Origin: Erwinia pyrifoliae DSM 12163
Lineage (GTDB): Bacteria > Pseudomonadota > Gammaproteobacteria > Enterobacterales > Enterobacteriaceae
DNA length: 35,183 bases
Assembly: GCF_000026985.1 (NCBI RefSeq)
Contig: NC_017390.1
Span: 1,229,215-1,264,397, forward strand
Direction of reading: 5' to 3'
Position 1 is the first letter of the stretch. Each line of letters opens with the position of its first letter. Position numbers and translations under genes: made by a program. This document shows, in pieces, positions 7,617 to 18,132 of the stretch. Below the pieces are notes generated by a model, which saw only the letters and a list, made by a program, of their open reading frames with translations, searched no databases and was not told where the DNA came from.

Positions 7617-9866
7617 ATGAAAAAAACGAGAATGCTGGAAAAATTTACCACCTGCTGGTGGGGGTTACCGATGCTACTCGCGCTACTGTTGATGCCATTA
7701 GCCTCTGCCTTGTCGGTGCGGCTTTGGATCTCCGACGGTTATGTCTACCTGATCTATTTACCCATGGCTATGATGATTGCCATGATGCTGGTGTTTGACT
7801 GGCGCTCTTTTCCCGGCATAGCCGTGGCTTTATGCTTCCACTTCTACGGACGTTACAGCGTGTTACAGGGATTGGTGCTTATTGCGATGTTTATGACTGC
7901 GCTGGCACTGGGCTGGTGGGGCTATCGTACACAGCTCAAAACCCGCTGGAACGTCAGTCCGGGTGAGTTGAATCAGATCAGCGTACGACTAATCTGGCTG
8001 GTATTGGTGATACCCACCTTGTTTATTATTTTCGCCCAGCTGGCGCTACCGACGGGAATATTGCCTCTTCACCATACGATCCTGGTTGATGAATCTTACT
8101 CGTTGCATACGCTACTTAATTATCAGTCGTTGCTGATGGCCTCGCTGGCGACCGTGCCACTGTTCTATTTCTTACTACGGCTGTCACGCAACCCGCGTTT
8201 TTTACTGATTTTAAAGGCGCGCTGTCAGCGCCAGATTGCCGGGGGAGTGACGTGGCGTGAATGGCTGACGTGGCTGGTATTACTGGCAACATTACTGATA
8301 ATGCTGACCTTGTTCAAAGCCAGTAAGGATAATTTGCTGACGACCGAGTACGGTCTTCCACTTCTGCTGCCGCTGATGTTATGGTCCGCGCTGCGTTTTG
8401 GTTATCATTTCACCTCAATCAGCTGGGGCGTACTGCTGGTTGTTCTTTACCAGCTACGCGACCGCTTTATGAATCTGGGGGCGATGGAGCCTTATAATCT
8501 GCTGGTTATGTCGGCTTACCTGCTGGTTTTTACGCTAACCATTTTGCTGATGTCGGCCATCAGCACCCGCCAGCGTAAGCTGCTGGTGCGCGCCAGAGAA
8601 CTGGCAATGACCGACCCGATTATCGGGCTGCCTAATTTGCGCGCCTTGAATAAGGATCTCGCGGTCGTTTCCTGCTCATCACTCTGTTTTCTACGTATTC
8701 CCGATCTTGACCGTTTAAGCCGTACTTACGGGCTGCGGCTGCGTATTCAGTACAAACGCAGCCTTGCTATTTATCTGCGGCCTAATCTGTTTGCCGGGGA
8801 GACAATCTATCAGCTGCCCGGGTTTGACCTGGTGATACGTCTGAATCATGCTGTTCTGCAATCACGAATTGAAGAGCTGGAAGCACGAATAAAAAGTTAT
8901 CACCTGAGCTGGGACGGCCTGCCGATCCATCCCGATATCGGCCTCAGCTACTGTACGGTCAATACGCCTGTGCTGCATCTGTATGAGCTGCTGGGTGAAA
9001 TGAGCGCCCTGGCCGAAACGTCACTGCGCAATGGTCATGCGGTAAATCTGCAACAAACGGCGAATGTTCCTGTGCAGCGCCATGTCACTGAAAAGCTGAT
9101 GATGTTACATGATATTAAACTGGCGTTGCAGAACGGTTGTTTTCATCTGATGGCGCAAAAGATCTGCGGCGTACGGGGTGATGACTACTATGAAATTTTG
9201 CTGCGTATGGTGAACACGCAGGGCGAATATATCAAACCCGCCAGTTTCTTACCGGTTGTACAAGAGTTTGGTCTGACCTGGGAAGTGGATCGCATGGTGC
9301 TGGAGCAGGCACTGACATTTATTCATGGTCATCGTCAACAGTTACCGGGCATTCGTCTCGCTGTCAATTTGTTTGCTGCCTCGCTGTGCCGACCGCAGCT
9401 CACGGAGGAAATTACCTCCCGGCTTAAAGCTCATGGCGTGGAACCCTGGCAGTTGATTATTGAGGTGAAAGAGTCGCCAATGTTAAGCGATAACAGCTGG
9501 GGTAACCGCTCACTGGCTCAGTTACGGAAACTGGGCTGTCGGGTGGCGATTGATGACTTCGGTACGGGGTATGCCAGCTATTCACGCCTTAAACGGGTGC
9601 AGGTTGATATGTTGAAAATTGACGGCAGCTTCGTGTGCAATATGCTGAATAACAGCCTCGACTATCAGATTATCGTCTCTATCTGCGCGGTGGCGCGACT
9701 AAAGCGCATGCAGATCGTCGCCGAGTTCGTTGAAACGGAAGAGATCGCCGGCGAACTGCGTAGGCTGGGCGTTGATTACCTGCAGGGGGATGCGGTCGGA
9801 ATGCCAATACCATTGCAGGAGCTGGCCCCCGTTCAAACAGAGGCAGATGCTGAAGTCAGGCCTTGA
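7617..9866 (+). CDS. pdeA: PdeA (YfgF) membrane c-di-GMP phosphodiesterase
   Basis: A 749-residue protein that aligns, from memory, along its whole length with E. coli PdeA/YfgF (747 residues), which hydrolyses cyclic di-GMP. About eight membrane helices form an N-terminal MASE1-like sensor (residues 15-330). A GGDEF domain follows (about 330-475) with the active motif lost: LPGFDLVI stands in place of GGDEF. The EAL domain (about 500-740) reads EILLR with the metal-binding Glu at residue 526, DDFGTG at 646-651, KIDGSF, and EFVETEE, so the phosphodiesterase looks intact. The EIL form is also what I recall for E. coli. Its 3' end overlaps tehB by 11 bases in convergent orientation. Ribosome binding before the ATG at 7617 is weak, and the ATG at 7632 is an alternative start. 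Confidence 0.93.
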   Translation: MKKTRMLEKFTTCWWGLPMLLALLLMPLASALSVRLWISDGYVYLIYLPMAMMIAMMLVFDWRSFPGIAVALCFHFYGRYSVLQGLVLIAMFMTALALGWWGYRTQLKTRWNVSPGELNQISVRLIWLVLVIPTLFIIFAQLALPTGILPLHHTILVDESYSLHTLLNYQSLLMASLATVPLFYFLLRLSRNPRFLLILKARCQRQIAGGVTWREWLTWLVLLATLLIMLTLFKASKDNLLTTEYGLPLLLPLMLWSALRFGYHFTSISWGVLLVVLYQLRDRFMNLGAMEPYNLLVMSAYLLVFTLTILLMSAISTRQRKLLVRARELAMTDPIIGLPNLRALNKDLAVVSCSSLCFLRIPDLDRLSRTYGLRLRIQYKRSLAIYLRPNLFAGETIYQLPGFDLVIRLNHAVLQSRIEELEARIKSYHLSWDGLPIHPDIGLSYCTVNTPVLHLYELLGEMSALAETSLRNGHAVNLQQTANVPVQRHVTEKLMMLHDIKLALQNGCFHLMAQKICGVRGDDYYEILLRMVNTQGEYIKPASFLPVVQEFGLTWEVDRMVLEQALTFIHGHRQQLPGIRLAVNLFAASLCRPQLTEEITSRLKAHGVEPWQLIIEVKESPMLSDNSWGNRSLAQLRKLGCRVAIDDFGTGYASYSRLKRVQVDMLKIDGSFVCNMLNNSLDYQIIVSICAVARLKRMQIVAEFVETEEIAGELRRLGVDYLQGDAVGMPIPLQELAPVQTEADAEVRP

Positions 9867-10461
9867 CGTTAGCTTTCTGTGCCAACAGGGTCGCAAAGCG
9901 CAGAGGGATTCGCTGGCCGTTTTCACCGCTGCGCTGCAGTTGTCCGACATGCTCATTGTATTTCACAATATGCCATTTGCGATAGTAATGGCTGAGTTCG
10001 CCGGACTTAAAGGTAAAAGAGAAGTCCTCACGGCAAGGATAGTCCCGACTGTCCATCACTGACACGATCAGGTTATAACCATCACGCACCGTGCTGGCCT
10101 GCATATCCGCAATCAGCTGCGGAATGGTTGCCGGCTGCAGGAACTTCATCACCGCCGTCGCCAACACCAGGTGATATGCACCGTTGAAGCGCAGCGTATT
10201 GAGGTCGTGCCGGGCGGTATGCAGCCCGCGCAGATCCCCGACAGTGATAATTTGCTCAAGCCGGGCAAGGCAGGCCGGGTTATTATCCCAGGCCGTGACG
10301 TCGAAGCCTTTGCTATTAAGCCACAGCGAATTACGCCCGCTACCGCAGCCAACGTCAAGTGCTCTGCCTCCTTCAATGCGTGGCAACGCCTCCGTTAATT
10401 CCGGATGCGGTGCATCAGGTAAGTATTTTTTGTAAAAATCGCCATCGGTGAGTGGGTTCAT
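9856..10461 (-). CDS. tehB: TehB tellurite methyltransferase
   Basis: A 201-residue class I SAM-dependent methyltransferase matching TehB (197 residues in E. coli), which uses SAM to methylate tellurite or selenite and confers resistance. Motif I is LDVGCGSGRNSL, the acidic residue after beta-2 is in AWDNN, and the family blocks YNLIVSVMDS, DYPC, ELSHYY, VKYNE and LRFATLLA are all present. I chose the ATG at 10461 because it gives the family N-terminus (GDFYKKY near the start); the frame stays open for 28 more codons upstream. There is no tehA partner. The gene lies 118 bases downstream of ppx on the same strand, between ppx and pdeA, which are direct neighbours in E. coli as I recall, so it appears to be an insertion in this lineage. 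Confidence 0.85.
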   Translation of the reverse strand: MNPLTDGDFYKKYLPDAPHPELTEALPRIEGGRALDVGCGSGRNSLWLNSKGFDVTAWDNNPACLARLEQIITVGDLRGLHTARHDLNTLRFNGAYHLVLATAVMKFLQPATIPQLIADMQASTVRDGYNLIVSVMDSRDYPCREDFSFTFKSGELSHYYRKWHIVKYNEHVGQLQRSGENGQRIPLRFATLLAQKANVKA

Positions 10462-10579
10462 GAGCGTCAGTGTGTGATTTCCAGTCATTGTGGCGCTGCG
10501 GCTGCGGGATGAACGACGTATCAGAACGATCCCGGTGGCCGCCACAGGTGGTCGGCATCAGTGAATTGATCGAGCCGGG

Positions 10580-12106
10580 TTAAGCCTCTTCCCGGATGGT
10601 AAGCTGCCAACCGGTTACATCATTCCAGTAACTCTGTTCGCGTTCCAAATCCAGCTGAACTAAATTGTTCTGGCTAAAGTAATCACGCGGGAAGGTCAGG
10701 GTCCAGTCACCTTCATCGGTGTGCAGATGCAGGTAACCTGGCCTGCTGGTGGCCTGGCGCTGGTTGTTGAGCAGCGTAGCCAGGCGTAACAGAAACACCA
10801 TTGGCAGGAACTGCTTGCGCTTGAACAGCGTCAGGCGCGGCATATCTTCTACTTTCACGGCCTTACGATGATAGCGTACCAGCGTAGCCAGCAGCGTCTG
10901 CTGATCCTGATTAAATCCGGGCATGTTGGTGTTCTGCAGGATATAGGCCGAATGACGCTGCATGCCGCTGTGGTTGATGGTCAGTCCCACTTCATGCAGC
11001 ATTGCTGCCCATTTTAACAGCGCCCCCAGCTGCGGATTCGCCTGCCTGGCGTTCTGGTCGCGCCACTGACTGTAGAGCTGTTCGGTGGTTTCCAGCACCC
11101 GACGAGCCTGGTCGCTGTCGATGGCATAATGATTTGCCAGGCTTTGCGCCGTACGGCTGCGAATATCCTGATGTCGGAAACGGCCTTCCATTTCATACAG
11201 CACGCCTTCACGCAGCGCGCCGTCGGAAAGGCGCAGCTCGCGGATAGCAAGGGCATCAAACACGCCGCACAGGATCGCCAGACCCGGCACGAACACCCTT
11301 TTGCGCTCTTCCGACAGCCCCGGCAGACTAAGGGCATCGAAGGATTTATATTTAACCACTTCGTCATAGAGCAGCTGCAGGCGCTCAGGGGTGATCAGCT
11401 TATCTTTCTCGCCCATCGCCTGCAGCACTTCACAGGCGGCTTTGATCGTGCCGGAAGCGCCCAACGCAAACTGCCAACCTTTCAGACGATACTGCCATGC
11501 CAGCGTTTCCAGTTTTTGTACCGCAGCAAGGCGTGCACGGCGAAAATTTTCTTTGCTGATCGTGCCGTTGGGGAAATAAAGATTGGCAAAACTGACGCAG
11601 CCCATACGGCGGCTCTCGACCAGTTTCGGCTCGAAATCTTCACCAATCACCAATTCGGTGGAACCACCGCCAATGTCAATAACCAGCTTGCGCCCTTTTT
11701 CCGGCTGGGTATGCTCCACGCCCATAAAGATCAGACGCGCCTCTTCATTGCCCGAAATCACTTCAATGGGATAGGGGATAACCTCTGCTGCGCGCTGGAG
11801 AAACTCTTGCGCATTTGCCGCTTCGCGCAGGGTATGAGTCCCGACAATAGTCACGTTTGTCGGGCTGAAACTTTGCAAGCGTTCGGCAAATAACGCCAGG
11901 CAGCCGAGACCACGTTGAATCGCGTCTTCGCTCAGCACATTATTGCTGTCCAGCCCGTCCGCCAGATGTACGCGCTGCTTGAGGCGTCCCAGTACCTGCA
12001 TGGCGCCATCCACCACGCGGGCAATCACCATGTGGAAACTGTTCGAACCCAGGTCAATGGCTGCGAATTCCTGCGGTTTGGCAGTGCTTTTAGGGGTAAT
12101 TGGCAT
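10580..12106 (-). CDS. ppx: Exopolyphosphatase Ppx
   Basis: A 508-residue exopolyphosphatase (513 in E. coli) that removes terminal phosphates from inorganic polyphosphate and also acts on pppGpp. The N-terminal ASKHA-type ATPase-like fold starts [18 protein letters not shown], continues with the second phosphate-binding loop [15 protein letters not shown] (about residues 141-155), and [13 protein letters not shown] follows. The C-terminal half has the HD-like helical domain ([21 protein letters not shown]). It starts 5 bases after the ppk stop codon, giving a tight ppk-ppx operon as in E. coli, with synthesis and degradation of polyphosphate encoded together. No sign of damage. Confidence 0.97.
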   Translation of the reverse strand: MPITPKSTAKPQEFAAIDLGSNSFHMVIARVVDGAMQVLGRLKQRVHLADGLDSNNVLSEDAIQRGLGCLALFAERLQSFSPTNVTIVGTHTLREAANAQEFLQRAAEVIPYPIEVISGNEEARLIFMGVEHTQPEKGRKLVIDIGGGSTELVIGEDFEPKLVESRRMGCVSFANLYFPNGTISKENFRRARLAAVQKLETLAWQYRLKGWQFALGASGTIKAACEVLQAMGEKDKLITPERLQLLYDEVVKYKSFDALSLPGLSEERKRVFVPGLAILCGVFDALAIRELRLSDGALREGVLYEMEGRFRHQDIRSRTAQSLANHYAIDSDQARRVLETTEQLYSQWRDQNARQANPQLGALLKWAAMLHEVGLTINHSGMQRHSAYILQNTNMPGFNQDQQTLLATLVRYHRKAVKVEDMPRLTLFKRKQFLPMVFLLRLATLLNNQRQATSRPGYLHLHTDEGDWTLTFPRDYFSQNNLVQLDLEREQSYWNDVTGWQLTIREEA

Positions 12107-12111
12107 AGTGA

Positions 12112-14172
12112 TTAATCAGGTTGTTCAAGAGATTTAATGTACTCGTAGATTGACAGCTGCGAACGCACCTTACGGCGATTACCGCGCGGTACATAGCGGT
12201 TGCTCAGCTCTTTATCGACGAAACGGGCTTTCAGCGTATCACTCATCAGGATGGCGATAATGTCCATGATGCGCTGTTTCAGAATGGGATCAAGTACGGC
12301 AACGGCCACTTCAATACGATAGTCAATGTTGCGCGTCATCCAGTCTGCCGAAGAGAGAAACACTTTTTTGTCGCCGCCGTTATCAAAGATATAGACGCGG
12401 TCGTGCTCCAGATAACGGTCAACGATGCTGATCACCCGGATATTATCACTGATCCCTTCCAGATTGGGGATCAGTGAGCACATGCCGCGCACCACCAGTT
12501 CGACCTTAACGCCAGCGCTGGAAGCGGTGTACAGGCGATCCACCAGGCCTTTATCAACCAGGTTGTTGATTTTCAGCGTGATCCCGGAGGATAACCCCTG
12601 CTGCGCATTGGCAATTTCATTATCTATCAGCTGGTATAGCATTTGGCGCGAATTCTGTGGCGACACCATCAGATGTTCGAAACTCACCGGGCGGTACGGG
12701 TTTTCAATAAAGTTAAATACTCGCCGCAATTCATTGGTGATACGTGCATCGGCGGTCAGCAGCGAATAGTCGGTATAAAGCCGTGCGGTCTTTTCATTGA
12801 AGTTACCGGTACCGATGTGCGCATAGCGGTTGATTTCGCCGTTTTCACGTCGTGAAATCAGGAACAGCTTGGCGTGGATTTTCAGCCCCGGAGCCGAGAA
12901 GATGACGTGAACTCCGGCTTCGGTCAGGCGTTTCGCCCAGTGGATGTTGGCCTCTTCATCGAAACGCGCCTGTAACTCCACGACGACCGTCACTTTCTTA
13001 CCGTTGTAGGCGGCGTGGATCATCGCATCGATAATGCGTGAATCCTTGGCAACGCGGTAAATATTGATTTTTATCGCCAGCACTGCCGGGTCGAAAGAGG
13101 CCTGGCGCAGCAGCTCCAGTACGTGCTCGAAGGTGTGATAAGGGTAATAGAGCAGCACGTCGCGGTTGCGGATGGCGTCAAATCCGTTGCGAAAACGGTC
13201 GAACCAGATATGGCGCAGCTGCGGCAGCGGCTTGTTCACCAGGTTGGCTTTGCCAACGTTGGGGAAAGTAATAAAGTCTTTGAAGTTATGATAACGCCCA
13301 CCGGGCACGATAGAGTCATAATTGGAGATGTTCAGCTTGTTACGCAGCAGCTCCACCATCGCATCCGGCATATCGCGCTGATAGACAAAGCGCACCGGTT
13401 CGGCGGTCAGGCGCTGCTTCAGGCTGGACGACATTAACTCCAGCAGGCTGGATTCCATTTCAGTGACCAGGTCGTATTCGGCATCACGCGTCATTTTCAT
13501 CGAATAGGCGTTCAGCGCGTCGTAATCGAAAAAGCCACGGAAAATATCGCCCAGGCAGTAACGCAGAATATTATCCAGCAGGATCATCGGCTTTCTGCGG
13601 CGCGGCGTCTCCGGCGGCAGGTTGACGAAACGCGGCACTTTATCCGACGGGATCTCCAGCAGCGCGTAGTTTATCTCTGCTCCGCGAATAATCTCTACCG
13701 CCAGATAGGTGTAATCGTCCTTGAGAAACTCGATTAAATCGGTGTCATGGTTAATCAGGATCGGGGTGATGTGCTGGCGCAGATGATGTTTGAAGTAATG
13801 ACGCAGCCAGCTCTGCTGATTAGGAGAAAGCTGACGTTCGTTGATCAGGAAAATCTGGTTACGCGCCATTTCTAACAGCAGATCGTTGTAAAGGCCGTCA
13901 AACTCCCGATCGGCTTTCAGAACCCGCGCCTGAATTTTCTTCAGCAAATGACGTGGAGTACCCGGAATTCCCTGTTCTTCGCCGATAAGAATGCGACGCT
14001 TCAGGTCAGCAAAACGGACTTTGTAGAACTCTTCCAGGTTATTGGAATAGATACCGAGAAAGCGCATACGTTCAATCAGCGGGTTGGTTTTATCAGCCGC
14101 TTCCTGCAATACGCGCTCATTAAAGGATAACCAACTCAACTCTTTTTCTATATACAGCTTTTCCTGACCCAT
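12112..14172 (-). CDS. ppk: Polyphosphate kinase Ppk1
   Basis: A 686-residue Ppk1 (688 in E. coli) that reversibly polymerises the gamma-phosphate of ATP into polyphosphate at the membrane. The start at 14172 gives the conserved [20 protein letters not shown], with GGAG 5 bases upstream; a farther ATG (14211) is open but not conserved. The phospholipase D-like catalytic halves are visible: [12 protein letters not shown] with its HxK motif, carrying the autophosphorylated His region, then [20 protein letters not shown], and a second HxK-like LEHDRVYIF. Compared with E. coli it lacks two residues after HIWFD, within a surface segment. First gene of ppk-ppx, divergent from the Pst-like operon across about 145 bases that contain a PhoB-like repeat. 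Confidence 0.97.
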   Translation of the reverse strand: MGQEKLYIEKELSWLSFNERVLQEAADKTNPLIERMRFLGIYSNNLEEFYKVRFADLKRRILIGEEQGIPGTPRHLLKKIQARVLKADREFDGLYNDLLLEMARNQIFLINERQLSPNQQSWLRHYFKHHLRQHITPILINHDTDLIEFLKDDYTYLAVEIIRGAEINYALLEIPSDKVPRFVNLPPETPRRRKPMILLDNILRYCLGDIFRGFFDYDALNAYSMKMTRDAEYDLVTEMESSLLELMSSSLKQRLTAEPVRFVYQRDMPDAMVELLRNKLNISNYDSIVPGGRYHNFKDFITFPNVGKANLVNKPLPQLRHIWFDRFRNGFDAIRNRDVLLYYPYHTFEHVLELLRQASFDPAVLAIKINIYRVAKDSRIIDAMIHAAYNGKKVTVVVELQARFDEEANIHWAKRLTEAGVHVIFSAPGLKIHAKLFLISRRENGEINRYAHIGTGNFNEKTARLYTDYSLLTADARITNELRRVFNFIENPYRPVSFEHLMVSPQNSRQMLYQLIDNEIANAQQGLSSGITLKINNLVDKGLVDRLYTASSAGVKVELVVRGMCSLIPNLEGISDNIRVISIVDRYLEHDRVYIFDNGGDKKVFLSSADWMTRNIDYRIEVAVAVLDPILKQRIMDIIAILMSDTLKARFVDKELSNRYVPRGNRRKVRSQLSIYEYIKSLEQPD

Positions 14173-14225
14173 TTTTACTCCGTTCGCTGATTCAGGATAT
14201 TGGGTAGCCATTATCCTGAAACATT

Positions 14226-14243
14226 ATGGCGACAGTATGGCAG
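14226..14243 (-). promoter_or_regulatory. Candidate PhoB box between ppk and pstC-like
   Basis: Two copies of a seven-base unit, ATGGCGA (14226-14232) and ATGGCAG (14237-14243), lie exactly 11 bases apart. This is the period and strand-complement pattern of a Pho box (CTGTCAT repeated every 11 bases, here CTGCCAT and TCGCCAT on the minus strand). It begins 54 bases before the ppk start. A weaker pair, TTGTCTT and ATCACAT at 14271-14288, faces the Pst-like operon. E. coli ppk is PhoB-regulated, so the position fits, but the second half-site is degenerate. Confidence 0.45.
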
Positions 14244-14316
14244 CATTGTCCAACGCTCGGTGAATGTTGATTGTCTTATTAATCACATACGGGCAACATA
14301 ACGGTTTTGAATCACC

Positions 14317-16473
14317 ATGGAAATCCGCGCAGAGATGACTGACCGCCCAATCCCCGTTGACGACAACGCCGGGCGTCGCCGCATCATCGAAAGGTTGACG
14401 CGGCGCGTAGTGACCGCGTGCGGGATGGCCATCTTACTGGTCATGATGCTGTTGCTATTCTGGCTGGTCTGGGTGGTGGTGCCGCTATTTATCGCTCCCG
14501 GTCTGCGGGCGGATAACCCGATCAAACTGTGGCAAAGCGATGCGGCGATAGCCATGGGCATGGATCGCCAGCAAAAATGGGGCTGGCGTATCGATAATCA
14601 AGGCAGCGGGCGTTTTGTGCCGCTCAATGCTGAACCGCCTTCTGCGGCCTTAACGTTACTGCGTGGCAGCATCAGGGCCAGCGTCAGCATGGATAATCAA
14701 AGCGTGTTGCTGCTTTCAGAACGCGGGGCGATGGTGGTGGTGCAACCGGACTTCACGTCAGGCGCGGAACCGCGCTGGCAATACCCGCTTGGCGATGTGC
14801 CACTGAGCAGTGGGGAAGAGCACATCCACCATTTTGCCATCACGCAGAGCGCCGAAAACCGCTGGCAGGTCGCACTGGCAACCCCCGATCATATCGCTTT
14901 GTGGCAGTTGCAGGCACGGCAGCCTGCTTTGCAATACCGGCTGAATATCAGCGGGGTGGATCAACTGCTATTCTCGCCCGACGGCGGCAAGCTGTACACG
15001 CTGTCCGGCACGCAGCTAAGCGTATGGCTGCTTGGCAGCGGCCAACCCAAGCTGCGTGAGGCGCTGAATTTGGCAGAAAAGCCTGCAGGCCTGAGGTTAC
15101 TGAGCGGTGGCGCTTCACTACTGATAGCCGACGATCGCGGCATTGGGCAGTGGTTCGATATTGCCAGCACCGCGCAACCACGGTTGCGCTTTATCCGCGA
15201 CTTCGCCGGTGCGCAATGGCAACCTTTGATGGTGACTGAACCTCACCGTCGCGTCTTCGCCACCCTCAGCCCACAGGGGGAACTCAAACTGTTTGCCAGC
15301 AAGCAGCAGGGAGCGATCCTCCGCCGTCAACTGGAGCCAGGCGTGCTGATGGTGCAGTTCGCCCCGGAAGGTGACGGGCTGCTGGTGGAACGGGCAGGAG
15401 CCTGGCAGCACTACCGGCTGGACAATCCGTGGCCGGACGTCAGCTGGCGCAGCCTGTGGCAAAAAGTCTGGTATGAAAACTATCCTGAACCCGAATATGT
15501 CTGGCAGGCGACCTCCGCCAATGACGATTACCAGGGAAAATTTAGCCTGCTACCGATGGTGGTGGGGACATTAAAAGCGGCGGGTCTGGCCATGTTATTT
15601 GCCACGCCGCTGGCGCTGGCAGCCGCCATGTATACGGCCTGGTTTATGACGCCGGGCCTGAGGCGCTGGGTGAAACCCGCCATTGAAATGATGGGGGCGC
15701 TGCCGGGCGTGGTCATTGGGCTTATTGCGGGTTTGTGGCTGGCTCCGAAAATAGCCGACCGCCTGTCCGGCGTACTGTTATTACCGCTGATACTGGCATC
15801 AGTGCTTCTGTTGTGTAGCTGGACGCGGCAAAAGTTACCGCCGGTTTGGCAAAAGCGCTGGCGTGCAGAAGGTGGCGAAGTGCTGCTGCTGATGCCGTTG
15901 TTGTTGCTAAGCGCCTTTATTTCACTGTGGGCGATCCCGCTGCTGGAGCATGCTTTATGGGGACAGGGACTGGCGGAGCGTTTCAGCACCGATTACCCGC
16001 AGCGTAATCTGTTGGTGGCCGGGGTGGCGATGGGCTTTGCCCTGGTGCCGCTGGTATTCACCCTTGCCGAAGATGCCATCTTCAGCGTGCCCGCCTCGCT
16101 GGGGCAAGGCTCGCTGGCGCTGGGTGCAACCCCCTGGCAAACGCTGACCCGGGTGGTGCTACCCGCAGCATCCTCGGGTATTTTTGCCGCCCTGATGATT
16201 GGCTTTGGCCGGGCAATAGGAGAAACCATGATCGTGCTGATGGCCAGCGGGAACACCCCGGTAACCGATGGCGGGCTGTTTGCAGGCTTACGCTCGCTGG
16301 CTGCCAATGTCGCGGTGGAAATGCCGGAAGCGGCAGCAGGAAGCGCTCACTATCGCTTGTTGTTCTTGTCTGCGCTGGTGCTGTTGGTCTTCACCCTGGT
16401 GATCAATACCCTTGCCGAGCTGGTGCGCCAGCGTCTGCGACGGCGCTATAGTCAGCAGGAGCAGCAAGGATGA
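14317..16473 (+). CDS. PstC-like ABC permease with large periplasmic domain
   Basis: A 718-residue phosphate-type ABC permease, more than twice the length of E. coli PstC (319). Residues 31-60 form one membrane helix. Residues about 61-400 form an exported domain of repeated beta-strand blocks with WD/YVTN-like turns such as LLFSPDGGKLYTLSG and MVQFAPEGDGLLV, suggesting a beta-propeller. Residues about 405-718 are the permease proper, with the coupling loop in [20 protein letters not shown] and GFGRAIGETM, both typical of PstC/PstA. It is the first gene of a pstC-pstA-pstB unit, overlapping pstA by ATGA, and is divergent from ppk. Long forms of this kind occur in other gammaproteobacteria. 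No pstS or phoU is adjacent, so the substrate is inferred as phosphate. The start (14317 or 14335) is uncertain. Confidence 0.85.
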   Translation: MEIRAEMTDRPIPVDDNAGRRRIIERLTRRVVTACGMAILLVMMLLLFWLVWVVVPLFIAPGLRADNPIKLWQSDAAIAMGMDRQQKWGWRIDNQGSGRFVPLNAEPPSAALTLLRGSIRASVSMDNQSVLLLSERGAMVVVQPDFTSGAEPRWQYPLGDVPLSSGEEHIHHFAITQSAENRWQVALATPDHIALWQLQARQPALQYRLNISGVDQLLFSPDGGKLYTLSGTQLSVWLLGSGQPKLREALNLAEKPAGLRLLSGGASLLIADDRGIGQWFDIASTAQPRLRFIRDFAGAQWQPLMVTEPHRRVFATLSPQGELKLFASKQQGAILRRQLEPGVLMVQFAPEGDGLLVERAGAWQHYRLDNPWPDVSWRSLWQKVWYENYPEPEYVWQATSANDDYQGKFSLLPMVVGTLKAAGLAMLFATPLALAAAMYTAWFMTPGLRRWVKPAIEMMGALPGVVIGLIAGLWLAPKIADRLSGVLLLPLILASVLLLCSWTRQKLPPVWQKRWRAEGGEVLLLMPLLLLSAFISLWAIPLLEHALWGQGLAERFSTDYPQRNLLVAGVAMGFALVPLVFTLAEDAIFSVPASLGQGSLALGATPWQTLTRVVLPAASSGIFAALMIGFGRAIGETMIVLMASGNTPVTDGGLFAGLRSLAANVAVEMPEAAAGSAHYRLLFLSALVLLVFTLVINTLAELVRQRLRRRYSQQEQQG

Positions 16474-18119
16474 AAGGTGCGGCTGCGCGTAATCACCGCT
16501 GGCGCTGGCTTACCGCCGGAGCGGTGGCCGTTAGTCTGCTGGCTTTCCTGCTGCTGATTGTGCTGCTGGCCTGGCAGGGGTTACGCTATTTCTGGCCACA
16601 GCCGCTGGTGCTGTTCACCCTGCAAACCCCGAACGGACAGGTGCAGATGTTAGGGGAGATCGCCGCAGAGCAGCAGGTTTCTCGCCAGCAATTGCAGTCC
16701 AGCGGCCCGCTTTTACCGGCCGGCATGCCGGAAAGCGTCACACGCTATCTGATTAAAACCGGTAACCGCGATTTCAATGGCACGGATTTTCGCCCGCTGC
16801 TTTCCAGCGAGATCCTACACCAGCAGTTGCCGAAGCAGGTCATTGTGTTGCAGCGACGTGCTGGCGGCAACGCGTACGGCTGGTTCGAAGGTTTGCTGGA
16901 AGACCGGCATCCGTTGACCGCGCATAACCTTTTTCAAACCTTGCAGCAGCGTTTGACGCAGACTCATGAGCACCTCAAAGAAGCAGAAACGCTGCGCCAG
17001 GTCGAGATGGCACGACTTAATGCGCAGATGGAAGAGCTGGAACAGAAAAGACAGCAGCAGCGCAACGACCAGCGCTACACGCCGGAACAGCAGTCAGCTT
17101 ATGAAGCGGATCGCGCCGAGCTGCAGCGCCAGTTTGCACACCAGTCGTCCAGTCTGGCAGCATTAAATCAGGAAAGTCACAATACCGTACTGGTGCTGCG
17201 CGATGCCGGCGGAGAAAGGCACCAGATACCGCTGGCGCAGATCGTCGCTGCATGGCAGCCGAATGCCATGAGTGCCGGGGGGAAGTGGCGACATTTTGCT
17301 CACCAGCTGTGGCATTTTGTCAGTGATTCAGCATACGAGAGTTTCGGTGATGGCGGGGTATTCCCGGCCATTTTTGGCACCATACTGATGGTACTGCTGA
17401 TGTCCGTAGTGGTGATGCCGCTTGGCGTGGTGGCGGCAATCTGGCTGCACGAATATGCCGGCAGCAATCTGTTAACCCGGCTGGTACGCATCGCGGTGGT
17501 TAACCTTGCTGGCGTCCCCTCAATTGTTTATGGCGTATTCGGTCTCGGTTTCTTTGTCTGGTTGATGGGCGGCAGCATTGACCGTCTGTTTTTCACCGCC
17601 AGGCTGCCGAACCCCACCTTTGGTACGCCCGGGCTGCTCTGGGCTTCGCTGACGCTGGCCCTGTTAACCTTGCCGGTGGTGATTGTGGCCACCGAAGAGG
17701 GGCTGTCGCGCATTCCTCCCTCGCTACGCCAGGGTTCGCTGGCATTGGGGGCAACACAGGCGGAAACCCTGTGGCATATTACGCTGCCGCTGGCTGCGCC
17801 TGCCATGCTAACCGGGCTGATTCTGGCGGTAGCGCGCGCTGCCGGGGAAACCGCACCGCTGATGCTGGTTGGCGTCGTCAAAAAGGTGCCGGAACTGCCG
17901 GTGGATGCGCTGTTCCCGTATTTACATCTCGATCGTAAGTTTATGCATCTCGGGTTTCAGATCTACGATCTGGCTTTCCAAAGCCCCAATGCTGAAGCCG
18001 ATCGTCCGCTGGTGTTTGCCACCGCGCTGCTGCTGGTATTACTGATATTGGGGTTAAACCTGATGGCGATGATATTGCGCCATCGTCTGCGCGAGCGCTG
18101 CCGTGCGCTGATGCTTTAA
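16470..18119 (+). CDS. PstA-like ABC permease with coiled-coil insert
   Basis: A 549-residue permease (E. coli PstA has 296). After one membrane helix (about 14-40) comes a long exported insert. It includes a segment at about residues 150-235 that is almost entirely Gln/Glu/Lys/Arg/Leu with heptad character (for example [20 protein letters not shown]), a clear coiled coil. The permease domain occupies about 300-549, with the coupling loop [20 protein letters not shown] and [16 protein letters not shown], the PstA hallmark. It starts inside the stop of the pstC-like gene (ATGA overlap) and ends 13 bases before pstB. The insert presumably meets the propeller of the PstC-like partner in the periplasm, which is an inference from their matching placement. 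Confidence 0.87.
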   Translation: MKGAAARNHRWRWLTAGAVAVSLLAFLLLIVLLAWQGLRYFWPQPLVLFTLQTPNGQVQMLGEIAAEQQVSRQQLQSSGPLLPAGMPESVTRYLIKTGNRDFNGTDFRPLLSSEILHQQLPKQVIVLQRRAGGNAYGWFEGLLEDRHPLTAHNLFQTLQQRLTQTHEHLKEAETLRQVEMARLNAQMEELEQKRQQQRNDQRYTPEQQSAYEADRAELQRQFAHQSSSLAALNQESHNTVLVLRDAGGERHQIPLAQIVAAWQPNAMSAGGKWRHFAHQLWHFVSDSAYESFGDGGVFPAIFGTILMVLLMSVVVMPLGVVAAIWLHEYAGSNLLTRLVRIAVVNLAGVPSIVYGVFGLGFFVWLMGGSIDRLFFTARLPNPTFGTPGLLWASLTLALLTLPVVIVATEEGLSRIPPSLRQGSLALGATQAETLWHITLPLAAPAMLTGLILAVARAAGETAPLMLVGVVKKVPELPVDALFPYLHLDRKFMHLGFQIYDLAFQSPNAEADRPLVFATALLLVLLILGLNLMAMILRHRLRERCRALML

Positions 18120-18132
18120 CACGGGACTTTTT

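Noticed and set aside
11129..11893. A 254-codon open frame on the plus strand opposite ppx
   Set aside because: It is a shadow of the ppx reading frame, with a composition unlike a folded protein and no recognisable motif.
14173..14316. A small RNA gene in the ppk-pst intergenic region
   Set aside because: Only about 145 bases, with no terminator-like hairpin; better explained by two divergent promoters.
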